DNA from: Thamnaconus septentrionalis | Lineage: Eukaryota > Chordata > Actinopteri > Tetraodontiformes > Monacanthidae | Length of the DNA: 64,000 bases | Direction of reading: 5' to 3' | Assembly (NCBI GenBank): GCA_009823395.1 | Contig: CM020509.1 | Location: 10,343,001-10,407,000 of the forward strand | Shown: positions 44,459 to 55,809 of the stretch, piece after piece | Position numbering within the stretch: the stretch's first letter is position 1 | Layout of the letters: each line of letters opens with the position of its first letter | Notes under the pieces: generated by a model | The model's input: only the letters and a program-made list of their open reading frames with translations | Database searches by the model: none | What the model was told of the DNA's origin: nothing | Translations under genes and position numbers: made by a program

Positions 44459-46319
44459 GTGTTTGAGCCCTCGTGATTCTGAGGACAAGAAGCCAATGTT
44501 TGTAAAGACATCGAGCTTCAGGTTATTTTCTTTAAAAATGACGGTGACATGGGAGCAGTTCCGTGGCTCTCACTCAGCAGGGAAGATGAAAGGCTTTCAT
44601 TGATGACGAGGAAGGTGCAGAGCTAATTCTGGTTCCTCTCGACTGAAATGTTACTGGAAGTAAAGGAAGAACTGCAGGAGCACATTTTGTCAAAAAAAAA
44701 GAAGAAAAGATGGGAACGCTGAAGCACAGGGAGGAAGAGACAGTGAGAAGAGAAACAAGCTGCATGAATCAGACTGTATCTGCATCCACAATGTGAGGGA
44801 GTTCCCCAACTGTTGATATTAGCAGCAATGGTGTTTTAAATTAGTAACATTTAAAACAAAAAGCCAAAAGTAAAGCATAAAACTATTTTTTTTAATATAG
44901 AATGTTTGTTGTTCCAGTCCTGCCTTTATCCATTTTCAAATCTTTAATTTTCCACCTTGGGCATCAGTGATGTTCAATAAGAATTCCTCCTGCAGAAACA
45001 CAAACTGTTATCTTCCTGCTGAACCTGTTCACTTATTGTACTGTCATCATCTTTTGGTCTGTTCAAAACAAGTGGCGCTTCAAACTGAGTGAGAGTGCAA
45101 ACAGCTGGCTGGAGGCATCGTCATCAACGTCGAAGAGGCATCAGGGCCCTTTGTGACATCAAAAGAGCTCATTGCCAAAGCCTTGTGTTGAGTCGCACTG
45201 TCAGAAAATTGGAGCAAGCAAAAATAAATAAACAAATACACAGAGGGGACTCGTTGGCAGGCTGGCAGGAAACAACCAGGGCAGTTAAACAGGTTATCTG
45301 ACACAAGAGGAAAGTTACAACTTTCAAAATAAAACAGGAAGTCTCAAGACAAACTGGGACATTTGTGTTGAAATCATTTTGATAGGATTATTCTTTTAAC
45401 AGATCACAGTGACTGTAAAGGATTTTAATAATGGTATAGCTCTCCTCCCAGAGAAAAATGATTTTGCAGGCAGCTACATAAATCTTTGTTTAATTTTCCT
45501 TTGAGTGAGTCTCACAGGCGCAAATATTTTGATGAAAATTTACATCGCAAATTGAGCGTTTCACTCTCACCAAAACTCTCCGCAGCCTCTGTTCCCTTCC
45601 ACTCGCTCACCTCTTAGTGTTCCATTTTTCTTTCATATATATATGTTTTTTTTCTCCTCAGGGCTGATTGTATTTTCAGCATAGGTCCCTTTGCCACTAT
45701 ACGCCCACACAACCTTAGCAACATGTTTCTTGGTAACCGCATTTACGCAACGAGTAAAGAAACTGAAGGATAATGTCTTGTTCAGAGCCTTATATAAATC
45801 CATCCAAGGCCATCATGTAACCGAGTGTTCCCACTTTGGTTTGTTTGAATGACAAAGAGGTGAAGATGTCCCTCAAGTGCCCCCTGTTGAACCTGTCATT
45901 GCTGGTCTGGACTGAACAGTGAATCGCTAATCAGAAACGACTCCTCCGGTATTGTGCGCTATGTGTAGGTTCAACTTGGAGCGTTGTGTGTGCATCACCT
46001 GCAGTCGGGATTAAGGAAGGGTCACTTGTGCTCTGAGACATTATGAAAATTTTAAAAAGTTGTGTTTTTTTAACTCTGAATACAGTCAGAAAAAAGGTGT
46101 GCAATGTGCTGAAAGTTAAGTTTAGTAGATGTTCTGTGTTCCAAGGCAAGCTGCCTTTCAGTTTTATTTAACCTTGACCCAACAGCAGTTTTCACTCTCC
46201 CAGGTTATGCCAAACCCTCTTCACCTGTGTTTCCTAACAGTGTGTTTTCTAATGTGTCTCGGCAGGAATAAGAAACCTTTCATGTCTTCTTACTCATTTT
46301 GCTTGCTCCTCCGTAGTGT

Positions 46320-46566
46320 GTGGAGGGTGCGACTGTAGCTTAGGAGGTTGGCGGTTCAAATCCCGCTCCATCCCAGTCTGTCGTTGCGTCCTTGGGCAAG
46401 ACACTTAACTGACATTGCCTCGTACGAATGTGAGTGGATGTTGGGTGGTGATTGGCACAGATTGGCTGCCATGTTTCCATCAGTCTGCCCCAGGGCAGCT
46501 GTGGCTACACATGTAGCTTGATGGGTTCAATGTTAAGTGCTTTGGGTGCCTTGAAATGTCCATTAT
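46320..46566 (+). mobile_element. tRNA-derived SINE
   Basis: An RNA polymerase III promoter is visible: box A-like TAGCTTAGGAGG at 46336-46347 and box B GGTTCAAATCC at 46353-46363. These are followed by the core CCTTGGGCAAGACACTTAAC, which is shared by a very common fish tRNA-headed SINE group (V-SINE-like), and GGTTCAATGTTAAGTGCTTT further on. Box spacing is shorter than in a real tRNA and there is no cloverleaf, so it is not a tRNA gene. The end is approximate. Confidence 0.8.
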
Positions 46567-46689
46567 TATCAGCTGTAACAGACAGGCTAGATATGCTGTT
46601 TTCTGGAGAGTCGGTGTTTCGGCAAGTGATCATGGTAGTTTTCAGACGAATCTACGCAGACATATAATTCACTCAAGCCTATTTTGAAA

Positions 46690-46763
46690 ATGTGCGTATT
46701 TCAGATTAAATTAGATTAGATGAGATTGGATGGATAATTTTTTCATCCCCTGGGGAAACTCTT
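46690..46763 (-). mobile_element. Fragment of a non-LTR element 3' end
   Basis: TTAGATTAGATGAGATTGG followed by ATCCCCTGGGGAAACT resembles the complement of the widespread fish LINE/SINE tail (AATTTCCC..GGGATTAATAAAG then short tandem repeats). Only the tail is visible. Confidence 0.45.
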
Positions 46764-47352
46764 ATGTTTTTTCAAAGGGAACCTGAACTCACAATACATT
46801 AAAACCATATAGATTTCCCAACTTATTGGATTAGCTTATCTGGCTGTCTGTCTAATTATTCCCTGGTAAGTGCTTGTGTAACCTTTGTAATGCGAGTGCA
46901 CGTGCATATAATGCATGTAATGCCATGTTAGGATGAGTAAAAGAAGATAAATGATGCTCCTTTTCACTCTTTCATTCACAAAAAAAACCCTGCATTGTGT
47001 TTTTCTGTAGGGTCGAAGGCCTTTAGAATTCTTTGCAATGCAACCCAGAGATCAAAGACCCCCTGATCATCGAATTTCCAGCTGGGGAGCAGAGTGGGGC
47101 TGTGCAACATAGAAAAGTGTCATTTCTGTCCAACATCTTGGCTGCACTGTGTGGTTTGGTGTCCTTTCGGCCCACTGCCGCCTCCTGCTGTGACCTTAAG
47201 GATGCAGCTTGTCAGGATACAGTTGGGCAACAAAAAAAAAAAAGAGGCTCCGTCGCTCCCTCTGCTACCCCAAACTGTCCCTCCTCCGTCTCTGTGTGGG
47301 CGATGACACTCTGCAACACAAACTCCCCCATGTCAACGCACACAAGCACAAG

Positions 47353-47355
<3 letters not shown>

Positions 47356-47395
<40 letters not shown>
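47356..47395. repeat. (CA)n microsatellite
   Basis: A pure CA run of about 20 copies. Confidence 0.95.
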
Positions 47396-47400
<5 letters not shown>

Positions 47401-48471
47401 CATCTGCCCGCAGTACTGATGCATTGTCCATGGACAATGTGCACTTTGGCAAAGACATTTAAAAGCTGCTGAGTGAAACACACAAAATGGCCACAAAGGC
47501 TTTTTTTGCGCCTGTTCCTGGTGGTCTCGTCTATATTTAGAAGTTGTGCTCTTATTTTTGGTCCTTTTGCATTTTCTTGGAGGATCTTTGCATCTATATT
47601 TAGCAATTTTGTGAATCGTTTCTGCTGCTTTTTCTCCTTTTTGGGGGTCGGATTGCGTCTATCCTTGACTGTTTGACACAAACATACCAAAAACTGTCCA
47701 GTTGCGTTTAACTTAATCTTCTACAATGACCTGGACCACTGAGAACCTTCACAGACAACAGAGAACTGTGGTCATTTTATGTCTCCTAGTAGCCATCATG
47801 CATTTGTTTTTTGAATATTTAACATCTTGTTGGCAAATTTTTTGGTGTCTTTTTTGCCTGTTTAGTACCTAATTAATATTGAATGGCATCATTCAGTTGT
47901 GCGTGTAGTTGCAGTGGTCCTTCACCCGCCAGTGTAAAATCACAGGTGAACCCGAGGGCCATTAACCCAGCCTTGGCAATGTCATCTTGTTTCATGTGCT
48001 CCCTCTGACTTATTGACCGTCTGAGCAGCCTTGTGATCCCCTAATGAGACACACAGACTCTTACCTCCCACACTATTGTCCTATTGCACCCCTGAACAAC
48101 ACAACCCGGCTCCGTCACAGTGGTTCTCTGTCATCTCAAGATGCAGACATCGCAGCGTCGACTCTGCCGGAGCTCGGAAATGATTTGTGTAGCGTTTTGT
48201 GTGTTTTAAATGTGAGCAGTAGACAAAGTTTCGGTCGGTCTCTTCTCCCTCGAGGATACAAGTTAATGGAAAAGCGGAGAAAATGTAGGCTGACTTGTCA
48301 GATGGGTTATAAAACAACACTCTTTCTCTCCTCAGGTTGTTTCTATTCCTGGACTGCCGCTGTGCGATCCGTGTGTGATCTGCTGCCCCCTGGTGGCTGC
48401 GCGCAGTCAGCTCCGATTACATAAAGCCGTGCTGTGTGTGAGTCATCAATCCCCTGTGGCCGGACAGATGG

Positions 48472-48474
<3 letters not shown>

Positions 48475-48529
<55 letters not shown>
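48475..48529. repeat. (GT)n microsatellite
   Basis: A pure GT run of about 27 copies. Confidence 0.95.
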
Positions 48530-48531
<2 letters not shown>

Positions 48532-49244
48532 GATGAGGTGCGGGTGGGGAGAACTGGGTGGAGCGAACAGCAGTGGACTGTGAAATGAGGGGTTTCCCCA
48601 CACTCCTTTTCTCCCTCGCTCTCCTTTTCCTCAGTTTTTTTGTGGGTCAGGAGTCTCAGTTACAACACAAGTTCTGTGACAGTGAAAATAGAACCAAAAC
48701 GCTGCAGAGCTCACACACATTTGGTGCATTTCCTCCTGTAACCGAGGGCGATTTGGGAAGATTTGAATCCCCTATCTTCCTGCTGCAGCAGAAACGGTCC
48801 TGTGATATAAAATTAATGAGGCAAAGAAAAAAGCCCCCCCAAAATTAGGAGTTGTCCTTTGCTTTGTTTTTGAATGTTACCGAACTCTTCGTGTTGCAAT
48901 GCGAGAGCATCGCAGGGCAGGAATCGTGATGTCAGCTGCTCGCTGCTGCGGATTCAGAAAGAGGCATATGCATTTTGCTGCAGAGGGCTGTGTTTGGTGT
49001 GTGGGTGCAGGTAAAGAAGGAGGTGGTGCTTTTGGAGGGCTGGAGCTCGACCAAACTGTTTACTCCATATGCTCGCCTGCATGCTGTCTCACGACTTACG
49101 AAACACTTTATTTAACGAGTGAAAAAAAGAGAAGGGAGGGGAGTGATTTCACAGTGCCACAACTAGTCCAACAGCAGAAGTGTCTGGATAAACACACAAA
49201 TCCAACCACTGTCGACGTCACGCGGGGATGAAAAGGTGTAATGT

Positions 49245-49250
49245 TTTATT
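49245..49250 (-). promoter_or_regulatory. efemp2: Candidate efemp2 polyadenylation signal
   Basis: AATAAA on the minus strand lies about 700 bases after the efemp2 stop codon, so 49,230-49,947 is the probable 3' untranslated region. No other canonical signal was preferred between them. Confidence 0.6.
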
Positions 49251-49947
49251 TGGGGGTTTTTAAAAAAAAAAAAGAGAGAAACAAGATGAGCAACGTTACA
49301 AACATAAGAATAAAACACACACGCACGCACACACACAATGTGAAGGGAGGCTTGAACACGAAGAAGGAAGGATGGAGGATGAAGAGGAAGTCTGAAATCT
49401 GAGGTCTGATCTGAGTGGTTACTGAATAGCGACGAGAATAAAGTGACAAACAAACAGAGAGGGACCCGAGATGAAGGATGTAAACAAGTTGAAAGTGGAT
49501 TCATCTGGCGAGGCTGCAAAATGAATCGCTCAGCCCGCAGGCACACAAGGCACACGTCCTGTGGATTTGTTTCCGTGAGGAAACTCACGGAAACAAAAAA
49601 CAAAAAAAATCCAACTTTTTCAACGCACTTTGGTCTGAGCTGTTTCTTTCTTTACCTGTGAAACTCTAATGCGCTTGTATACTTGGTAATAACGTGCATT
49701 CGTACATGTAGAAAAGCTGGGCTGGAGGGAGAGCGTGGCCTTCTTTGAACGACTAGCGACAACAACAAAAAAGCTAAAGAGTGTTACATCACAGTGACTG
49801 GTTGAATTACATCCACCGCTTTAGTTTTACAGCTTCATTTTCCCTTTTGTTTCTTGCTCGTGGCACCCACCATCCTCCTGATCGCCTTCCCCTCCCCTCC
49901 ACCTCTCCATCTCTCACTCTTTTCCGCTCCACTCTTCCTCTCCTGCT

Positions 49948-50121
49948 TTAGAAGGTGTACGGCCCGACGTAGATGGAGAGCCTGAGGGCGGAGCTGGTCT
50001 GGTAGGTGCCCTGGTAGCTGAGCAGTGGGTTCACCGACACCATCTCCAGGTCCAGCGTGTACTCTCTGGGCCCCGACACGGCACGGGCCAGCACCAGCAT
50101 CGCACTGATGTTATTGATTTG
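49948..50121 (-). CDS. efemp2: efemp2 coding exon 10 (terminal)
   Basis: The exon encodes [20 protein letters not shown] through [11 protein letters not shown] and the stop codon (read at 49948-49950). Confidence 0.95.
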   Translation of the reverse strand, partial: QINNISAMLVLARAVSGPREYTLDLEMVSVNPLLSYQGTYQTSSALRLSIYVGPYTF

Positions 50122-50629
50122 CTGCAGGAAGTGAAACCATAGAAGAGTTACACAGGAAAGAGCAGTTTGGGGTACTGTAGTTTTTGTTAACGTGCCTTTT
50201 AAGGTTTGGTTGAGATGAAAAATGGTGTTTATTAGTCTGTGTCAATCAATCTCTTTCATTATACATAATAGTCTGTAAAAACAAACTGATTTGATAAATC
50301 ACATTTTAATTGGCGGATAAATGACTGTTCTACTCTTCAAGCAAAACGTCAAGGACTCACTGCTTACAAGTTTTTTCGTATTTTCATTGCCGTTCTGAAT
50401 AAATGATCGCCTCCTATATGCTCACCCTGATATAGAAGTCTCCATTTTCATCACCGGAGCGGATGCGGAAGGTGTTGTAGGCCCCCGGAGAGACGCTGGT
50501 GGCCTGGATCTGGAAGACGTCCGAGGGCACCGAGCGCTCCGAGGTGATGCTCATGTAGCGGTGGACGATGGAAAAGGGAAGTTCTCGACATGCAGGCTTG
50601 TTGACGGGACACACGCAACGGCTAAATGA

Positions 50630-50672
<43 letters not shown>

Positions 50673-53600
50673 GTAAACAGTATTAAGAGAGATTCTTTGG
50701 ATAATGTCCAATTGCAGTGTGCAACTGTAGTTTTGTAGTTTCAGCTACTCTGTCACTTATTTTTATTATTTTTATACTTTTGTCATTTATTTTATTTTAT
50801 TCTATACCCTATTGCTGCTATACTATACTGTTTCTGTGACTTTGGAGCTATCTGGCATGAGAATTTCCTTCGGGATTAATAAAGTTTATCTTATCTTATC
50901 TCATCTTAGAGCAGAAAAAGCAGCGGTTCACACAGCTGCCAGCAGAGGGAGCAATTTGAACGAGAGCAGAGTTCTCAGAGTTAAACAAATGTTGAGCAGC
51001 GGCCATTTTTCCCTCTTGTGTTACTACAACGCAACATGTATAGCCAATTCATCGGGGACGTGCGCATAATGACCCCCACCTGTTAGCCATCCAACACTTA
51101 TTCACGCCATAATAGTTTTCCTCTTGCCCTGGAGAATGCTGGCTGCAAGTTGGACTCGAGTGTGGAAAAAGTAATTGTTGGAAATCCGCTCACTGCACAG
51201 GTTGGAAGTATATTCAGGGGTGATGGCTGCCACATATTTCTGTAATTGAGCAGTTTGAGCGAGTGTGTGTTTGTGCATGAACACTCACTTCTCGGACACC
51301 TGCACGTAGGGCTCCTGGCACCGGTTGGAGTCCACACACTGGTACCGTCCGTGGATGTTGACGCAAGTCTGCGTCTCGGTACACTGATGTTCCCCCGTCT
51401 CACACTCGTTAATATCTAGCGGGGAGGAACATGCGGAAAAGATAAGTTACTTTTTTAAGGTTCCAATTCAAAAATAAAGTTGCAATTTCGAGATTAAAGT
51501 CGACATGTCAAGAATAAAACTGAAGTAAAAAGACGGAATTTCGTGATAAATGTCAACGTAAAGTAAGTCAAAATGTCAAGAATGAAGTTGAAAGGCTCTG
51601 CGCGCGAGTCTAGTGGAGTACTTCCGTTTTTGCCAGTATCCTGATTACTGTGGGTGAACCTTGTGGGACACACCTGTCTTCGGCAGTTTACTTTTAACTG
51701 AGGGTAACTGGGTTAATCCACCATCCATCCAGTCTACTCGCCAATTTCCACTTGATTTGCGTCGACTTTATTCATGAAATTTGTAGTTTATTCACGAAAT
51801 TTTGTCTTTTTTACGTCAACTTTTTTCACGAGATTTAGACTTTATTCACGAAGTTTCAAGTTCAAAGGCGAAATGAAAACTTCAATAAAAATCTCCTTCC
51901 TGTAATATTTTTTTCTCTTCTTGTGGCCCTAGTCCTCTTTTGTAGGAACATGACTCATTTGGAGCAGGAACAGAGCAAAAATAGGTTTCTGCAGAGGGCG
52001 ATAAAAGTCGCCTTTTTCGTGACTTTGGAGGCAAAAAAAGAGCTGACTCAGGAGTCGAGGCGGGGTTCTCACCCTGGCACAGTCTGGTGCCCTGCAGCTG
52101 GTATCCCTCCGGACACACACATGAGAACTTCCCCGGCTCGTTGACACACTGGTATTGGCACAGGTAGCTGGAGTAGCTGCACTCATCGATGTCTGTCGAG
52201 TTTACAGCTTTGGGTTAGTTTGTTTGCAACGAGCAGTGGTGGGATTAAAGGCAACTCGGCTATGAAAAAGCCGTGCTGTCACTGGGATGAGTCCTCCTTC
52301 CCTCAAAAGTTTCTCACCGTTGCAGGCGAAGCCGTCGGGCCCCAGCTCGTAGCCTTGGTCGCAGCGACACAGGAAGGTTCCGTACGTGTTGTAACACCTC
52401 TGAGAGCAGGGGGCTCCCATGTCACATTCGTTCACATCTTGAAGAAGGGAAGGTAGAGTTTAGGCAAATGCCATGCAAGTCTATGGGGTCAAAAGTCAAC
52501 TTTGTCCTAGAGACATGGGGCCACTTGCAGGTTCATCGGGATCCCTCAAGCCACAGCCACATCAAATTTGGGGCTTCTAGCCCATGAGGAAGCCCGAAAC
52601 CCTAACCCTAATTCCAGCAGTAACCCTAACCCTAACCCTAATTCCAGCCTTATCGCTAACCCTAATGCCATGCAAGTCTATGGGGTCAAAAGTCAACTTT
52701 GTCCTAGAGACATGGGACCACTTGCAGGTTCATCGGGATCCCTCAAGACACAGCCACGTCAAATTTGGGGCTTCTAGCCCATGAGGAACCCCGAAACCCT
52801 AACCCTAATTCCAGCAGTAACCCTAACCCTAACCCTAATTCCAGCCTTATCGCTAACCCTAATGCCATGCAAGTCTATGGGGTCAAAAGTCAACTTTGTC
52901 CTAGAGACATGGGACCACTTGCAGGTTCATTGGGATCCCTCAAGACACAGCCACGTCAAATTTGGGGCTTCTAACCCCAAATTTGCTTCTAGCCCCAAAT
53001 TTGCATGAAAAATTTTCTTCCTCCAAGGTGGGGCGTGACAGGAAAGTTTGAGAACCACTGGGCTATAAACATGGATATTTAGGTCACTGGGGCCTAAAGA
53101 CAGAATTTTGCTCCTCATGAATGTAAAAAAAAAAAATCTCACTCTTATGTGTTTGGACATGTGATTACATTTTCTGCCTGCATTCCGTTGTAATAATCTT
53201 GGTTGACAGACATGAAATGGTTGGAAGACAGCGAGGCTTCTCGGTGCACCTTTTAGGAATTTTTCAATATTGAATCAACATGTGAACACTGTTGTGTAAT
53301 GTTTGTGTTGCCAGATCTCCATCAACTTAATGTGATAAGGTCAAGTGAAGGTGAAGCACATCGACTCAGGTATTTGAACCACTGTCTTTTTACTCTTTGT
53401 TTTTGCAATATTAAAGATTTTGGGGGGAGAATTTTAAAGTCCGGATTGACTCAGTCCATCTGCTGCTGCTCTGGTCAAATTTTAGAACCCATTGTGGCCC
53501 ACCAATGTTTGGGCTCGTCAAAAAGTTTGGCCACCCCTGCATTAGACCCTAATACATGACATAGTTCCTCAAATATTACTAAAACAGGATATAGACTCCT

Positions 53601-54219
53601 TTTTTTCTTCTATAGGAGACGGTGGGGTAGGGGGCTAAAAGATTAGTTATTAGTCAGAGAACTCACTCACCAATACATGACCGGTTGTTTCCCGCCAGCT
53701 GGAAACCAGGTTCACACTGGCAGGAGAAGGAGCCGGGGACGTTGACACAGCGATGCTGGCAGTAGCGATACCTGCACTCATCGATATCTTCCAGGGGAAA
53801 GAGTCACAAAGGTGAACATGTGGAATTCTTGGAGGTGATTTGTGTTAATCGCACGAGTGATAAACTCGGCTGCTCTCACCGATGCACTCGGTGCCGACCT
53901 TGCGGTAACCTTCGGGGCACTGGCAGGTGAAGGCACCGACCGAGTTGATGCACTGCTGGCTGGGCTGACAGTCGTGCTCGTCGCGCTCGCATTCGTCCAC
54001 GTCTGCGTTGGGGGGGCGAGACGGGGAGACGCGGGTGTGAGAATGGGGCGAGCCAAACCACACTATGACTTATCAGGCTCGACAAGGAGATGCGGTGTGA
54101 CTGTCGGTGGTGGTGGTGAGGGGGAGGAGGGGAGGCTGAAGAGCGCAGAAAACATCCCATTCTGCTGAATCATGTTCCCTTATTCCAGCAGCTTTTCTCA
54201 CTGACAAGTTTAACTTTTA

Positions 54220-54257
<38 letters not shown>

Positions 54258-55809
54258 TGTTCTCGTGTGAAACCTTCCAGATCCCTCCACTGTCTCTCTC
54301 GTGGACTCACTGACTCACCCCCCACTCCTCCCCCATGGACTCACTAACTCACCCACTCACCCACTCACACCCACACACATTGCACCAGCATGCTGCCTTC
54401 ACTTCCAACACCTGCCGTGGCCACCTGTCCCTCACAAACTGGCTACTAACAATACATTTACGCAATCACACCCACACACACACACACGCTCGCATAAACG
54501 CGATCATTCATCCTGTTGGCCACCTGTCCACCTCTGACTCCCCTTTCCCCTCCCCCACAGGAGTTACAGAGCAGCAGACACCCACCCACACAGCTGTCTC
54601 CGTCGGGCTCGTAGCCTGGGTGACAGGGGTTGGTCACCGTGGGGGTGACGATGTCCGGCTCCGGGGCCGGGATGACGGACGCAGAGCGGGGAAGACACAG
54701 GTAGCCGCCATAGTGGTTGAAGCACTTCATTTCCCCTTTGCAGGCATCTGGGATGGTCTCGCACTCATTTATGTCTGGACGGAGGAGCAAGACGTGGTGG
54801 CGTTAGAAGCAAAATTGGTGAAATTGTTTTGGGGGAAAAAAAACACAAAAGTAAATAAAATAATAATTAAAAAAGAATAATAATACTTCTTTAGTTTTCC
54901 GAAATGGAATAGCAGGAAGCAGAGCTTATCCAGTCCTATCCCAATATTAACATATATTGCAATTACAAATTATAGAAATTAAAAACAGAACATTTCAGTT
55001 TAGATTCTTCGAAAATGAATCAAGTCAAAAAGCAATTGGCACATTCACATTCTCTTATATACCTTGAAAAAACTGAAAATCTTTTTAAATTGGTCTGGAT
55101 TTATTGCTCGTTTGCATGTTTTTTTCAAGGCCATTCCACAACACCACAACACAAATCAAAAAACACATACTTTTCATATTTGTATGAGCATAGTGCTGTT
55201 AATGGGATTGACTTGGAGTTTACCTTTGCAGTGGCCTGTCTGAGGGTCCCAGCGATAGCCGTCTGTACATTCCTGCAGCCGAGACGTGGAGAAAACGATG
55301 GTAGGAAAGATGTGAGAGGACTCTCCGAGCCAAGCAGTTGCATAATGAATTCATAATACATAATAAATCAACAGTAGAGGTACATGAAAGACAGAGCCGA
55401 GGGCAGTGAGCCTTGTTTCCTTTGTGTTAACGTAGTAAGTTGCGGGCCAAAGGAGACAAGATCAGTGCTGCAGCTTTCAGGATTCATGACAGTTCAAACT
55501 TTTTTTTCAGCCAAATTACATAAGTAATCAGTCATTTTGCCCAAAATCAAATGACCATGGTAACAGGAAATGAACTCAAATGACCCAAACCCGTGACTGC
55601 TATTGTATTTTTCGGTATCGACCCAAGAGGTGTCAGAGAGGGGAAGAGAAGATGCAAAAAGAGAGCGAGGAGGAGATAAGGAGGAAGAGCGAGTCATCCA
55701 TCCTTACCGTGTAGGTGTCACTTTCTGTGGGCAGCTGTGAAATAGCACTATGGAGGAGCGCAGACACGCACACGGACACGCACAAGATTGATACACAAAC
55801 GCCCTGCAT
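49948..55809 (-). CDS. efemp2: Fibulin-4 (EGF-containing fibulin extracellular matrix protein 2), ten coding exons
   Basis: Fibulin-4 is a secreted glycoprotein that binds tropoelastin, fibrillin and lysyl oxidase and is required for elastic-fibre assembly and collagen cross-linking. Coding exons 5' to 3' are 55708-55809, 55224-55272, 54586-54774, 53880-54002, 53671-53787, 52318-52437, 52073-52192, 51289-51415, 50426-50621 and 49948-50121. All phases agree and give 438 residues (human about 443). The start [20 protein letters not shown] is a signal peptide. A modified first EGF with a proline-rich insert (about 35-113) is followed by five calcium-binding EGF modules, each opening D-I/V-N/D-E-C. 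The C-terminal fibulin module holds [45 protein letters not shown] and the terminal YVGPYTF. The segments [26 protein letters not shown] and CDMGAPC distinguish fibulin-4 from fibulin-3 and -5. It neighbours fibp in the same orientation, as in human 11q13, and a 197-bp repeat array fills much of one intron. Confidence 0.96.
50426..50621 (-). CDS. efemp2: efemp2 coding exon 9 (fibulin module, first part)
   Basis: The exon encodes [20 protein letters not shown], then [20 protein letters not shown] and on to GDFYIR. The AGG/GTGAGC donor is fixed by phase 0 into the next exon. Confidence 0.95.
50636..50668. repeat. (GA)n microsatellite in efemp2 intron
   Basis: A pure GA run of about 16 copies just upstream of efemp2 exon 9. 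Confidence 0.9.
50745..50908 (+). mobile_element. 3' end of a non-LTR element
   Basis: GAGAATTTCCTTCGGGATTA followed by ATAAAG and TATCT tandem repeats matches the usual 3' tail of fish LINE/SINE elements. An AT-rich TTTATTTTATT region precedes it. The left border is approximate. Confidence 0.55.
51289..51415 (-). CDS. efemp2: efemp2 coding exon 8 (cbEGF 6)
   Basis: The exon encodes [20 protein letters not shown] through EPYVQVSE. The module continues into RCVCPV of the next exon. Confidence 0.95.
52073..52192 (-). CDS. efemp2: efemp2 coding exon 7 (cbEGF 5)
   Basis: The exon encodes [20 protein letters not shown] through GTRLCQ, a complete calcium-binding EGF module. Confidence 0.95.
52318..52437 (-). 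CDS. efemp2: efemp2 coding exon 6 (cbEGF 4)
   Basis: The exon encodes [20 protein letters not shown] through DGFACN. Its CTTCAAG acceptor lies only about 30 bases from the edge of the 197-bp repeat array. Confidence 0.95.
52467..53058 (+). repeat. 197-bp telomere-like tandem array with hAT-like terminus
   Basis: Unit starts (AATGCCATGCAAG) occur at 52467, 52664 and 52861, exactly 197 bases apart. The first two units carry CCCTAA clusters; the third runs into CCCCAAATTTG pieces, CATGAAAAATTTTCTTCC, GGTGGGGCGTGACAG and ends GTTTGAGAACCACTG. It lies in the efemp2 intron between exons 5 and 6. Units are nearly identical to those at 3420-3765, about 49 kb away, indicating recent spread or homogenisation. 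Confidence 0.88.
53480..53539. mobile_element. Fragment of a hAT-like terminus
   Basis: The sequence ending AAAAAGTTTGGCCACCCCTG is the complement of CAGGGGTGGCCAAACTTTTT, a typical hAT-type end. No matching left end or duplication was found. Confidence 0.4.
53671..53787 (-). CDS. efemp2: efemp2 coding exon 5 (cbEGF 3)
   Basis: The exon encodes [20 protein letters not shown] through NNRSCI, a calcium-binding EGF module. Confidence 0.95.
53880..54002 (-). CDS. efemp2: efemp2 coding exon 4 (cbEGF 2)
   Basis: The exon encodes one calcium-binding EGF module from [18 protein letters not shown] to GTECI, with all six cysteines. Confidence 0.95.
54222..54257. repeat. (CAG/CTG)n microsatellite in efemp2 intron 3
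   Basis: About twelve uninterrupted CAG units on the plus strand, CTG in the efemp2 transcript. It is intronic and not translated. Confidence 0.95.
54586..54774 (-). CDS. efemp2: efemp2 coding exon 3 (modified EGF module 1)
   Basis: The exon encodes [20 protein letters not shown], then [16 protein letters not shown], an acidic/proline insert, and [15 protein letters not shown]. The donor is the repetitive GTGGGTGTC; phase fixes the cut at 54586. Confidence 0.94.
55224..55272 (-). CDS. efemp2: efemp2 coding exon 2
   Basis: A 49-base exon encoding [16 protein letters not shown], the start of the modified first EGF module. Ends phase 1. Confidence 0.94.
55708..55809 (-). CDS. efemp2: efemp2 coding exon 1 (signal peptide)
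   Basis: The exon encodes 34 residues: a hydrophobic secretion signal followed by [10 protein letters not shown], matching the SYT that precedes ECTDGY in other fibulin-4 proteins. The start codon is at 55807-55809 and the donor is GTAAGG. Confidence 0.92.

Larger units (their letters stand above)
40232..46319. other. Gene-poor intergenic region between npas4 and efemp2, left part
   Basis: Unique sequence with no convincing coding exon, RNA gene or promoter. Simple repeats occur at 40935-40989, 41279-41337 and 44423-44457. A moderately GC-rich, CpG-bearing patch lies at about 43440-43960, but its open frames resemble nothing known. Confidence 0.5.
46764..49230. other. Intergenic region between npas4 and efemp2, right part
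   Basis: Unique sequence with CA (47356-47395) and GT (48475-48529) microsatellites. No coding exon or RNA gene was recognised. Confidence 0.5.

Noticed and set aside
46330..46400. tRNA gene suggested by box A and box B
   Set aside because: No cloverleaf or acceptor stem can be drawn, and the downstream core matches a fish SINE.
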